From: Pseudoneurospora amorphoporcata
Taxonomy: Eukaryota; Ascomycota; Sordariomycetes; Sordariales; Sordariaceae
Length of the DNA: 64,000 bases
Direction of reading: 5' to 3'
Assembly (NCBI GenBank): GCA_033297205.1
Contig: MU859125.1
Location: forward strand, 62,001 to 126,000
Shown here: positions 34,132 through 45,256 of the stretch, piece after piece
How positions within the stretch are numbered: the stretch's first letter is position 1
Layout of the letters: every line of letters begins with the position of its first letter
Program-made: the position numbers and the translations under genes
The notes under the pieces: model-generated
The model's database searches: none
The model's input: the letters and a program-made list of their open reading frames with translations, nothing else
Told to the model about the DNA's origin: nothing

Positions 34132-36707
34132 ATGGAACAAGGAGCAATGGAATCTGTGGATGTTTGTCTCAGCGATCTCAGCCACAACAAGATGATGATG
34201 GCTCTTGTGGAACACTACAGCTCGATACCTGACCAAGACCTTGCTGTATCCTGGTTCTCGACCTCGGAAGACCTGAACTGCGAACCCGTTCGCGCCACCC
34301 CTTACCCCTCTGTTGCCAAACGGTGGTCATACGAAGAGCCTTCCTTCGGTCTTGATGCGAGAGATATCTTCGATACCCAGATCCCCCATGTCAACCAAGG
34401 CTTTCCCACTTTCGACGCTTACGCTACCCCCGAAACAGAAAATCCCATGGCTCGTCCTACAAATGGAAACACCCAACCCCATCATGCCCGGGGCTTGGTA
34501 CCCGAGATTTGTCTTATTCCCGACTCCCGCTCGGGCGTCAGCACCCCTGAGCCACTGCTGACGTTCAACATGTCCACGCCAAGCGATGTCGACTCGTTTC
34601 TCAGCATCTCCAACTTGCCAGCATTCGACGATGCCACAAGCCTTCTTTCCGAGAGTCCTTTCTACTCTCTCGGCCTGGCCACGCCAGTGTCGCTAACAGC
34701 GTCCTATCATTGTCAAAATGAATTGACAACGATGGTTAAAGAGCAGCCTGTCATCGAGTATCACACACCGTCGGACTTTTTACAAGAACTTGACGACGCA
34801 TTCGCCGAAACTGAGACATGTCAGCCTCCGGCGATGACAGTGCATGACCGGGTTGGGGTTCCCCGAGCCCCAGAGGCAGCCGTGGAGCCAACTCCTGCAT
34901 TCTCGGGCCCAGTTACCAAAGATTGGAAGCTCCCTCCGGTATGTCTTCTTAGTGCTCAATCCAAGAACACTTACTGACCAGGAATGCCATCCAGCGAATT
35001 CAACGAAGAAAGAAGATCAAACCCCTTCAAAACAACAATGGAGTCTCAAAACCCAAACCCGAGCCAAGTCAAGGAAGCAAAGCTAGAACCAAACGACGAG
35101 GTCCGTATACCGACGAGAGTATGAGACAGAACACCGCTCTCACTCGTGTGCTCAAGTCGTGCATCCGGTGTAGGATGAACAGGGGTCGTGTATGGACTTC
35201 CAATCCTTCATTATCCGTCAAAGCGGCCAAACATGACGAACTGCAGTGCCCTCCATGCTAACACCAAGTCCCCTCGATGACAGTGCAATCCCGATCCATC
35301 GGATCTTGACGGACCATGTCTCACCTGCAAGCGCATTACCGGCCCGACCCTCTGCAAGATGCCCTGCTACCGCTATATCGTCACCGACGCTTCTCTATAC
35401 CGCGAGCAGAAACGGCCATCCTTTTCGCATCGATGGCAGAGCATGGACATCATCGACATTCCCGCCAGCGATTGGGCATCCCCAGACATTCGGACGATCG
35501 CAGTATCGCCAGTCCATGTTGACGCCCCCTTCGAGTTCCGTGTCAGAAAGTTCAATCCCGTCGAAGGTGACGTCGTTCACGAAATGTGGAAGACGCCCCA
35601 AGGCATGAAACAGGTCGCTCTACCGCGCTACGCACTAGCAGAGATGCACGAAGCAGGCGAGACCCTGAAGGCCTACATCGAGACGAGCGTGTCCAAATTT
35701 ATCGTGGCGACAGTTGGACACTTGGATACGATATTTTGGGAAACATACGGGATGGCCTTTCGACATATTGACGAGGCGAATGTACGTCCTGTTCTCATTC
35801 CCGACAAATTTCACGCCGAAATTGACTAGTTTGCCCCAACCAACACAAAACAGACCGAACAAGAACGCAGCCTCATGTCCAACGTCTTCCGTCTCTGGGT
35901 CGTCTGCCGCCTAACCAGCAACCCCGTCTTCATCCGCGGTCCGGAAACCCTCGACGGAAATCCCATTAACGACCCAGAAAGCAAGTACTTCGGCCGCGTA
36001 CCGATGCCCAAGATCATGACGGCGCAGTTCGAGTGCATCGAGTACACCAATTTCCTGCGCCCCTGGAGTAAGGCGGTGCTCAAACAGCTCAACGACCTGG
36101 TCCTGGCCAAGAAGCGGGAGTACTGGTTCACCATCTACCTTGCCCTGTTCGTATTGCTGCATAGTTGCTCGATGGTGACGAGACGGGATGCGGAGACGGC
36201 TAGGAAATGGGGGATGAGGGTATGTTATGTCACTCACCTTCGACTATCAATCATATTCGATATGCCTGATACTGATGAAACTGATTTCACGCAAAAAAAG
36301 AACGAGTACGCAAACCCCGAGAGCATCAAAGCCCACCACGCCGGAGCCCAGACGATGCTTGCACATTTCCACTTTATCAACAAGGGCGTGTTGCCGTTTG
36401 ATATCCCACACGATGAGGCGGGGAGGCATGAGCTTTCGAAGGCGGCTAGTTTAAGTGAGGAGCAGCTGAATTTTGTGTGGAAGACGGGGGATATGATTAG
36501 GGATTCTGTGCGAGGTAAGTCGGGACTTGTTTGTTTGTTTGTTTGTTTGTTGGTCTCAAACATGGAAAGTTGGAGATTTGACAACTGACAACTGATGATA
36601 TAGTCACACGCATGAAACACGTTCGCGAGAGATTCGATGTTGGGGATGATTTCTACTGGATATCCATGCTCTACGATCGGGAGTGGAAGCCTTTGGGGAA
36701 TGACTGA
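34132..36707 (+). CDS. Zn2Cys6 transcription factor with central zinc cluster
   Basis: Six exons: 34132-34938, 34995-35189, 35284-35781, 35854-36219, 36301-36514 and 36604-36707, giving 727 residues. Donors are GTATGT, GTATGG, GTACGT, GTATGT and GTAAGT, and phases agree throughout. Intron 4 (36220-36300) has a weak AAAAG acceptor and is open in frame, so it might be retained. The first ~290 residues are acidic and Ser/Thr/Pro-rich, a likely activation region. A basic stretch (RTKRRGPYTDE) precedes the binuclear cluster, with Cys at 325, 328, 335, 346, 349 and 358: C-x2-C-x6-C-x10-C-x2-C-x8-C. The finger is split by intron 2. The C-terminal half is helical and matches the middle region of such fungal regulators. 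It should bind CGG-type half sites in the nucleus; targets are unknown. The finger lies mid-protein, not at the N-terminus. Confidence 0.85.
36527..36551. repeat. (TTTG)n microsatellite inside intron 5 of the Zn2Cys6 gene
   Basis: Six TTTG units within the last intron of the transcription factor gene, between the GTAAGT donor and the TAG acceptor. Confidence 0.9.
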
Positions 36708-36819
36708 CGTCTGCGGTCTCACTTACCGCTAGAGCTAGAAAGAAGCATAAATCGAAGCCATCATCCGGGGGCAAAGAAAAGTCCAAAAGATGACGATGGA
36801 GAAAAAAAAAACAGAGATT

Positions 36820-36979
36820 TGCGCGGTCCGGGATTCGAACCCGGGTCTTTGAGTCACTCAGTATTTGCTGTTCTACTGAAATTTCTGCCCCCACAGTCAG
36901 TCGGTCTTTTGGACAGAGGTTCTCTGGGAATTTCAACCCACAAATCGAGTGATGCGTTAGACCACTGCGCTAACCGCGC
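36820..36979 (-). tRNA. tRNA-like gene with ~85-base insertion in the anticodon region
   Basis: On the minus strand the acceptor strands GCGCGGT and ACCGCGC pair perfectly. The D arm GCG/CGC with loop CAGTGGTCTAA and the T arm CCGGG-TTCGAAT-CCCGG are intact, and the discriminator base is A. Ten T follow within about 20 bases (36811-36802), a good Pol III terminator. The span is 160 bases, so about 85 bases too many lie between the D and T arms. TCACTC (5' side) pairs with GAGTGA (3' side) as an anticodon stem, with the extra sequence inside. I could not place an anticodon with U33 and a normal variable loop, so the isoacceptor is unassigned. A tRNA with a long intron is most likely; a degenerate copy is possible. 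Confidence 0.55.
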
Positions 36980-37910
36980 TTTCCTTGGTTCTGTGTTGCG
37001 AAGGGTCTCGGGAGTGGTACCTTAAGTATCTGGGTACCAATGCAGCCAAGGAGGTGAACAAGGAAGGAACGGGCGAGGGAAGGAAGGAAGGAAGAAAGAC
37101 ACGGCAATGATAGCGTTGTGCCAACATGCAGAGCAAATCAGGGCGACTGGTCGACTGGCAGGCACATACGGGTCGAATCGTCCAACCTGAAATTCCAACG
37201 GGCGAGAATGCATGGAGATGGCGTGAGGACGGAACATGAGTGGGGGTTTGTTCTTGTCTACTAGTGTGTATATCAGCTTATCCTTGAGGGAAAAAAAAAA
37301 AGAAGGAGACAAAAAAAGGCCCCATTCGTTTATCTGCACCGTGCCGCGGTTGCTTGCCAAATTCTCTTTCTGTGAATTCAACCAACCCTGCCAACGGTTC
37401 TAAAATCCAGTCACCCACCTTCTCCGAGTCCGGCATCTTTCAAGTCCGAGACCATCATCACCCATCCTCATCATCAGAAGGAACGGGGGATGCAGCATCC
37501 AAAGCGCGAAAGCAAGAAGAAAGAAACTGGAAAAGATTTTCACAACGAATGCGATAACAGGCCAAAAGGTAAGAGAAATGATCCCATACAAAACCCTTAC
37601 CCTGACGCCCCTCGCCAAACCTGACAGGTAGGTGCCTTGGAAATTTCCGTTTTGCCTTCAAAGCTTCCCAAAGTTCGGGCCGGATTGAACATCAGCAGCG
37701 CCACTACCCCAGAAGAAACTTTGGTATTACCGTTTTCAGCATCGTTCAAACCATGTTTGGCAGTCCCCGGGCTTCCATTTTGCGAAAACCACTCACATCG
37801 CTACTTACCAGTGAACTCCAAGAAAGAACCGACGACAAGAACGAAGACGCCAAGCGAAAATGTTCGTAATAATAGGCCCAACTCGGTTTTTCAAAGGTAC
37901 CTAAACAGAG

Positions 37911-37976
<66 letters not shown>

Positions 37977-38119
37977 AAAAAAAGAAGAAGACAAGACAGC
38001 AGCTATTCCACTGGTTCGAACGCCTTATGTTTCAGTTTACTCGTCAAGGCTCAGACTGTGTGAGGGCAGAGTCGATGAAAGTACTGTTCCACTTAACCAC
38101 TGCACTATTCAGCCCCGGG
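37911..38119 (-). mobile_element. tRNA-derived SINE-like element, copy B, with long homopolymer tail
   Basis: Read on the minus strand it begins CCCGGGGCTGAATAGTGCAG. It has an A-box-like TAGTGCAGTGGTTAAG (38107-38092), then GGCGTTCGAACC (38024-38013) as B box, then CTTGTCTTCTTC, and ends in a run of 64 T (37974-37911) with one nearby break. The block order matches copy A at 27464-27599. A 3' homopolymer behind Pol III boxes is expected of a SINE or a Pol III transcript copied with its terminator. The internal part between boxes differs from copy A. Confidence 0.6.
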
Positions 38120-38898
38120 AGGTCGCGGCCTGCCTGTCTTGGGAGGTGTTGGAATTAGTGCTATGGAAGTAATTCATATACCTCTCATTAGCCCGTGTTA
38201 TAGGGGGTCTTATGGCCACCCAGGAGACACGGCAGGGGAGGAGGACATGGGATGAAATGTTTAGGAGGGAGATAAGGTATGATGAGGGTGAGCAGCTGAA
38301 GAACGAACGTCCGCTTGATGTCTTTAGGAGAACGACAGATGAGAGCTTCTTGCGGGACCTCAACGAGCACGAGAGGTTCGATGAAACAGCGGCTCGCTGT
38401 ATGGCAACGGGCAAGTGCCGACATCACATTGGGTGGTTAGGAGAACATGGGGCGACAATGCACTTTCAGAGTCGCGGACATTTTTCAGCATAGGGCGACT
38501 TCGTGGACGTTCATGGAAAGAGAATGAGATTTTCATTAGAAACGGTATCCGTATCATCAGCCGTTACTCCATCATCCTGCTGCCATCCTCCGCCATCGGC
38601 TTGCTAACATAGGGTATTAGGGGTATTGGGTATAAAAAAAAAAGCATTCCTCTCCGTCGTCTCCAGTCCAATATCATTAAGTAGTAACAAAGACCATCTA
38701 GGCCCTATCAAGTTCTTCAAATCCGTCTCCCACTTCCACCGCGCGTCATCCGAATCCTTCCAGATACAGTGTCTTATCATGTCGTACGGGTAACTGCATC
38801 GGCAGTGGCGTCCTTTTGTTCGTTTGCTGCGACGTTTGTCCTCTGTCCATGGGCACAGCAGCAAAACCCCGTCACCTCAGGAAACGAGCTTAGACCGT

Positions 38899-39475
38899 TT
38901 AGGCGACAACAGCAGTGCGGGGAGCAGCGCGGTGCCACTGCCACCAAGTGTACAGGATGTTGAACACCAGACCGAAGCTACAATTGCAACATCATTAGCA
39001 TACCGTCATAAGCATACAAAACACTGCCATGGAAAGTAGCAGGGCAACCTTACAAAGCAATAAAAGTAAAAGCCTCCAGAGCATGCCAGATGTTCGGGAC
39101 ATAACGGCTCGAGTAGTTCTCAGCAGCAAACACAACCGAGACCAGCCAGAGGTAACTGAAAATGAGGTTGAACAGCAAGCTGTAGCTGGGGCGGGGGTGG
39201 AGCAGGAACGAGAGCAAGAAGAAGGCGACGGTGAGGACGGCGATGACCAGGATGTACACCAGCCGGTTGCCCGGGTACACGTGCGAGCCGGCGTACTTCT
39301 TGATCTGGTGGATCTCGTAGGCCGAGATGCCCAGGACGATGACGGACGAGAGCCAAATCAGGATGTTGCTGAGTGTCAGGATCGGGTGGAAGACGCCCCG
39401 GCGGTCGGCGTGGTGGGTGCCGCCGTGGGTGGTGGTCGTCGTGTGAGTGGTGCGGGGACTGCGTCCGAAGGCCAT
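38899..39475 (-). CDS. Four-TM MARVEL-like membrane protein
   Basis: Exons 39475-39054 and 38977-38899 encode 166 residues. The intron has donor GTAAGG, a GCTAATG branch-like site and acceptor TTGTAG; without splicing the frame would stop at once (TAA inside the donor). Four hydrophobic segments are at about 31-51 (ILTLSNILIWLSSVIVLGI), 72-92, 98-117 and 134-150. The loop between segments 1 and 2 is basic, and the short C-terminal tail is WWQWHRAAPRTAVVA. This is the layout of fungal MARVEL-domain proteins, which sit in plasma-membrane microdomains or traffic vesicles. No conserved catalytic motif is visible, and assignment rests on topology and length. The 5' leader carries an AAC triplet run (39598-39622). 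Confidence 0.75.
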
Positions 39476-40947
39476 TGTGATTGATTTGACGTGGGGTTTT
39501 TTAGATTGCGATTATGGTTGTAAGGTGAATAGGTATTGATCTTTGTTGATATGTGTCTGGTGCGGTGGGCTATGATGGTAATGGCTGGCCGCCCTGCGTT
39601 GTTGTTGTTGTTGTTGTTGTTGCAAATAAACACTGTCGAAGCAAGAGGAGTAAGTGGGAGTGGGAGGGGAAGGATGGTCTTAAATCTGGACTGTTGAATG
39701 GAATGGATGGAAGTGGGAAGAAGAACTGCCAGGGAATGAGCAAGGTGGTTACCATAGTTGCCCATTCACTTGTCATTGTCTGCCTCATCTCAGGCTTGGT
39801 TCTTTCCCTGACTGTCTGCCTGACCTTTCCTGTCCTCCCACCGTCATTGATAGGCTCCTCCTGACCAGTCACCAACGAGAGCTCCTTCCTCGTCCATGGA
39901 AATTTGGTGGAATGTGACGTTCGTTGCAGCGCAATTGACCATACACAACTGGCCAGCACCCATCATCCATCATTCCTGCCTTGTAAGGTGCTATGCTTGC
40001 CATGTTTGCCAAGTCTCCCGTCACCAGTCCCTTTCCCGCTTGTCTGCCGTGCAACCGGGGTGATGGGTGGTGTCTTCGGGAGGGGCAACCAATGCATTGA
40101 ACCATCTATATGCCGTTGATGTCTTCGTCCCAGCAAACTAATGATGAATAAGAAGAAATGAAAGACCCTTCATCGAATCCCTGTGGATTCTTCCCGAGGG
40201 CTAATGCGTGCCTATTCTGACGTCGGTGCCAAGAGAAATAGCCGGGGAATGATTGGATGGCCGGGACCTTAACCGCCATGTCATTGCTAACAGTTGTCTA
40301 TCGAGATGTTCACCATACTCTGCTAGTGTAAGGAGCTCACCCCCCGATGGAAGGTGACCAACCACCCTCTACGTCATTTCGCAAGGCATGTCACAGCATG
40401 CCAGTCACCCAAAACTTCACCAATGACGCTTTCTCCTCAGTTGTGCCAGTCTTCACCAAGAAACCACGACGATAATCATTGGTTTTCCGCAGTCATGGGA
40501 TCAGGCTTTTTTTCCCTTTATCATGCCGAGCCTTGCGCCAACAAAAACATTCGGTGCCCAACTTGTGCGCCCAGCGAATATCGAGATGCGGTGGATGGCT
40601 AACCAATTCGACTCCGATGCGACGACGCAACCACCACCACGATGATGTTCTGTCGCAAGGATTGGAAGAATGCGAGGGTGACATCCGCAACGGCTATTGG
40701 CACTCTGTTTCACTTTTCCTCCATCACCACTCACCACTCACCAACGACAGACGCGTGATGAGATTCGAGTGCCGGCATCAATATTGGCTGAGGATGGTGT
40801 TGCAGTCACAGAACACTCCCGGCTGCAACTTTGTGCCGCAATATGTACGGAGATACAGCGAGACAAGACATGATCCGTACGACGGGCCACAGAAACCCGA
40901 GATGCGGCAGGAGGCAACGACAATGACGCTTGATTATATCCAAAGGC
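39476..40947. other. Intergenic: promoter of the MARVEL-like gene and 3' flank of the monooxygenase
   Basis: No gene supported. A (GTT)n tract lies at 39598-39622. The 243-codon frame at 40479-41210 overlaps the monooxygenase on the opposite strand and is a shadow. Confidence 0.45.
39598..39622. repeat. (GTT)n trinucleotide tract
   Basis: About eight GTT units in the presumed 5' leader of the MARVEL-like gene (AAC on the coding strand). Confidence 0.9.
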
Positions 40948-42889
40948 TTATAGCGACAAAACACTCCTCAAAACCTCTTCGAGCTTCACCTCCGGCTTCT
41001 CAATCACCGACTGACTCCTCCATGCCACAAACCGATCCGGCCTCACCAAGACACACCCGTCATCCTCCACCTCTCTCCTTTCTGCCCAGTCAAAGTACAC
41101 ATCCTCGTAATCCTGCTTCCACCCAATCGAGTATGCGACAACCTCGACACCCAACTTCTCCCCGACCGCCTTCGCCGCGTCCTTCCACGCCTGTCCGCCT
41201 GGTCCGGTAAGTAAACAGAACCGCCGATGTCCCGCCAAGTCAATGGTCGAGATCTTCTTCCCAGGCACCCGTGTGTTCAACCAAGCATGCGGCAGCCTGC
41301 GTCCGGGATACGTAGTAACCTGGAGCGTCCTGACCGTGTCCTTGGGCGCAGGCGGTGCCTCTCCCTGGTCCTCTAGATAAACCGCGTTTGAGACATATTT
41401 CTGGTTCATCTCAATGCCCAAACCATGGAACTCGGTCGTTGTGTTCTCGATACCGTCGCGGAACGCCTTCCTTCTCAGGCGACCCTTCTCACCAGGGTCC
41501 TCAAACTCGGCCAAGATCTCCTTCACCTTCTCCTTGTCGTCCTCCAGCAAGCCCAGCGTCTTCTGCCACTCGAAATGGTCGCGCAACCCTTGATTCGCCC
41601 TGGTGACGATATCCACGCCTACCGGCTGCCTCTCCTGGTCGAAACTGTTCAGCAGCTCCTTGCCCGCCTTGCCGGACATGACATAGTCGATCTTCCACGC
41701 CAAGTTGAAAGCGTCTTGGATGCAGGTATTGCTTCCCAACCCGTTAAACGGCGGATGCCGATGCGTCGCATCGCCAAAGCAGAAGACATTTCCACCATCA
41801 GAATAACGCTCCGCCACCACCTCGTTAATCCACCACTTGCTCGCATGCAGCAGCGTTACCTCAATATTTTCATCACCAATCACCTTCTTCGCACGCGCCA
41901 CGTACTCCTCGTTGGTGGCATTCATATCATCCGCCTTCAGATCGGCTCCGGGTTGGGGCAAGAAGATAAACATCCACTCGTCCCAGGCCCTGACCATCCG
42001 GACGAGACACTCCTTCCCCCAAGCCGGGTACTCCTCTTCCTCAGGGTTGATAACCCAATGCAGGTTTCCCGACCGATTCTCTATGAGATGCGACAGATCG
42101 GCACGCACCAAGACGTTGAGCGCCAACCCCTGACCGGGCTTCTTGATGAGGGGCAGCTGCAGCTCGCGGACGACCTGGCTGCGGGCGCCGTCGCACCCGA
42201 AGAGGTAGCGCGACTGGATCAAGTATGTTTGTCCCGTGAGCTCATCGAGGACTTCGGAGAGGATGACATCCGGGGAAGGCCGAGAAAGGCGCACGTAGCG
42301 CGTGTTGAAGCGGACGGTCCAGCCGGCGTGGATGGCGCGCTTGACGAGGATGGGCTCGAGGAGGGTCTGCGGCAGGTCGATGTGGTTGCACGGGCTGGCA
42401 GTTTCGTAGGCGCCCTGCGTTCATAAGAGGAATCGTAAGTTACGTGCTTTTTTCTTCTTTTCTGACGGTGAGTAAGGGGTTAGGTAACTTACCTTATGCT
42501 TCGGATCATGACCCCACGAGTAAACTCTCGCAAACTCCTCGCCCGCCATGCTACGGCACCACCGTGTGTGTTCCATGTGCTCGCTATCCGTCCCGGCATT
42601 TTTGCATTCTTGCTCCAGTTTGATGTCTCGTAGGCATTCAAGAGCAGCCATATTGGTGATATGAGCCCGTGGTGTATCCGCAGTGCCGGGGGCGGCCGCG
42701 ATCAAGATGCCGGTTCGTCCTGGGAGTAGGAGGCATTGTCCGTCAGCGGCAAGATCTCTTGGGGGTCTGGAGATTGTCTGGCCTACCATGAGCAGCAAGA
42801 AAGCAAGCCAGCGCAGCTCCCGCTGGTCCAGCGCCGACAATCAGCAGGTCGGTCTGGAGGACGTTGTCCTGTTTTTCAGTTTCCGTCAT
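40948..42889 (-). CDS. FAD-dependent aromatic monooxygenase (phenol hydroxylase/TfdB-like, class A)
   Basis: Three exons: 42889-42787, 42719-42493 and 42414-40948, 598 residues. Intron 1 has donor GTAGGC and acceptor CCCAG; intron 2 has GTAAGT and CGCAG. Phases agree (…FLAAHGRTGILI…; …DPKHKGAYETA…). The FAD dinucleotide-binding motif LIVGAGPAGAAL has its GxGxxG at 19-24. The second flavin motif GCDGARS (Asp185-Gly186) and the GD motif VFCFGDATHRHPP (324-325) are complete, followed by GLGSNTCIQDAFNLAWKI, all hallmarks of class A flavin hydroxylases. The C-terminal ~170 residues form the thioredoxin-like domain of phenol hydroxylases. The enzyme should hydroxylate a phenolic ring using NAD(P)H and oxygen; substrate unknown. 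No cluster partner is adjacent, so a catabolic or detoxifying role is as likely as a biosynthetic one. Confidence 0.87.
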
Positions 42890-44550
42890 CTTGAATCCCT
42901 CTTCTGATCTCTGTGCTTGTCTCGATGGTGTTGAGAACTTGGAAAAGGGGTCAAGATGAGCGATGGAGACGGAGACCGCCCTGGGGAACCCCTCGAGTTA
43001 AGCTATTTGAACTCCTGAGGTTTGACTGTGATCTACACTCCACGGTAGAAGGGAGAGGCCGAGCGGGCCTCGGTCCGAGTTACATTGCATCACAAGCGGA
43101 GTTGTACGTACCTTCCTAACCAAACGAGCCAAATAATGTAGCGGATCAGACAATCGAAGTCTTGGCTTGGTCATTGGTCATTGGTGTTCCCCGTTGGTGT
43201 AAGCACCCGCTTGGACTTGTGAATATCGCGGCCCTCGATCTGAGTAAGCATTACGAAGACGACACCGGTGTAGTCTAGTTGGAAGTACCATCGATCGGAA
43301 TGGGGATGGGATGTTGTGGAGTTTGGAGTTTGGAATTTGGAGAGGGAGTCCTTCGAACCTAAGGTAGGTAGGTAGCATCCGTGGGCTTTGTATCAAGTAC
43401 ATACAATAAAATACTCTATAACTGCAAGTCCCAATCGTAATTCCTGTGCCCAAATTGTTTTCCATACTATGGTAAGGCCTGCTAATTGCTAAATGCAAGC
43501 CGGTTAGGCCTGGTTTGCATCTATACCTACCTAGGGTTGCTCTTTTGCTGGGAGAAGAGGATTCCGGCTCTTGGCAAGGGTTACTTGCTCACACTTTTGC
43601 TCGGGCTCCTAGTGCGCGACAGCCTAGGATGGGTCCGTGTATGGACTGGTACCACTAATTGCAAGCACCCACCAAGTGCAAGGAAATTGGCCTGCCCCAA
43701 TTGTTTACATATAATGGAAGGCAGATGACTATAGTTAATGGGAATGGAGGAATGTTCAACATGTTTTCTACGACGCTTTCTTTTTCTTTCTACAATACTG
43801 TTGCGTTGTTTTGCAGTCATATAGCCAATTACTCTCAACGCATCAGTAGGTACTTTGTTGTGTGCCGAGGAGATCTAAGAAGAACTCGCTCTCCAACAGC
43901 CACATGACGAATCACTACCTATACATCTGCCGTGGTAAACCATGGTGTCCTGTTACTGGTTTAGACTTGCTTTTATATCAGCCATTATGAATAAGTTGAT
44001 CATCAAAGCCACCCCCGCAAGATGGAACAACCGACAACTCCTCTGCATGCTTGGTCAATTGTTGGTCAGACGCCATGTGGGGAAGTGGACGACGCACCGT
44101 TTGCAAAAAAAAGAAACCCCGCCCCCGTCGTTCGGAGACTGTGGGGTTATTAGCGGTTAGCGGCCCGGAGCTTATGGCGGGGTTATAGCGGGGTTGGGCT
44201 ACAACACCCGCGGCGTCTGGCAGGGACATGGCGGGGTTTCTCCAACATCCAAATCTTGGATGTTCTCCAAACTCCACTTGATATTTCACGGATGACCAAT
44301 TTCTCCAACTCTTCGTCTTCACCGCATGAAGTTTTTTTTCGATCCTGAATGCCTTCTCCTTTATCATATACTTGTGATCCTGATGTATGACACAACATCC
44401 TTTGGTGATATCCTGGTCAAGATGTCTTGAAACATTAGAGGAACCGCGGTTAATATCGACAATGGAGATGTCTGCTAATCGCCTCATTGTCATATCCGAT
44501 GCATGTCGTCTCCCATTTGTCGTTTCCCATGTCAACATGGACACTCGATC
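42890..44550. other. Intergenic stretch (about 1.7 kb)
   Basis: The left side is the promoter of the monooxygenase. Around 44150-44240 several short GGCGGGGTT/AGCGGGGTT-like words recur. The 195-codon minus-strand frame at 43978-44565 crosses this low-complexity area and has no recognisable domain. Nothing else seen. Confidence 0.4.
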
Positions 44551-45215
44551 ATGCCGGCATCGCATTCCAAGATTGCCTTTCCAAGCGATCTTTTACATTT
44601 GAAACCGACGTTTACGGTTAGTTCAGGAGAAGCGGTCAACACCACCGGCACTCTCAGCGAGGACAGTCTCCGAGTGAACTTCAGAAATACACTGAAGACT
44701 TTCATTGCAGATATCAAGAGCCTGACTGACAATTGCCCCGGGGTCCTTACGTGAGTGTGCTGCTTATGAAGGACGGTTTGTTGATAAAAGCCTTTTGAGG
44801 AAACCCGCTTCTGTAGATGGTCAGCTTGACTCTGAATATTGCTCCCGGGACATCCAAAGCAACTCGAACTCCAGCCGTCCTTACACCGGGCACATGCGGC
44901 CAAAGTTCGTTCCTTCCTCCGGCGGCCGCTCCAGCTTCTGTTCATTTCTGTTCGGATTCCCTTCACCTACGTAGCCGCCTTCCATGTCCCACTTCTTCCC
45001 TGAGGAACAAAATGGAATCTTCGGATCTCCGCATCCCATCTTCCATTCCGACACCTTGCCATACTACTCCCAAATCCGTACGCTGCCCCCCTTTCTGCAA
45101 GCGCAGCACACGTCGCGACAACGAGATCTTCACCCTAAAAGAACACCCTTGGCGTTTCTTTCCTTCCTCTTGTCGCTGTCCTTTGCGACAGAAGAACAAC
45201 AGGCGTGATGACTAA
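44551..45215 (+). CDS. Uncertain: possible 5' exons of the following gene
   Basis: From the ATG at 44551 a coding-like frame (MPASHSKIAFPSDLL … SLTDNCPGVL) runs to a GTGAGT donor at 44751. Two continuations exist. Using the acceptor in GATGGTCAG near 44825 keeps phase and gives an open frame to TAA 45213-45215, but with an odd composition. In another frame a more protein-like stretch (DGQLDSEYCSRDIQSN … SFLFGFPSPT) is closed by a TAG and then continues as MSHFFPEEQNGIFG to about 45208. I cannot decide between real splicing and decay. Function unknown. Confidence 0.3.
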
Positions 45216-45256
45216 CGAAGAGTCCCGTCCTCTGCCCGGCACTCGCGACTCCAATA

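Larger units (their letters stand above)
36708..38898. other. Gene-free stretch with tRNA-like gene and SINE-like element
   Basis: No protein gene supported. It contains the intron-bearing tRNA-like gene (36820-36979), the SINE-like copy B with its 64-base A run (37911-38119), and the 3' flanks of the adjoining genes. Confidence 0.45.

Noticed and set aside
41425..42426. 333-codon open frame antisense to the FAD monooxygenase
   Set aside because: Shadow of a well-supported flavoprotein gene; crosses its splice site region and has no recognisable motif.
43978..44565. 195-codon minus-strand frame
   Set aside because: Low-complexity GGCGGGGTT-like words at one end, no domain, unclear start; coding signal weak.
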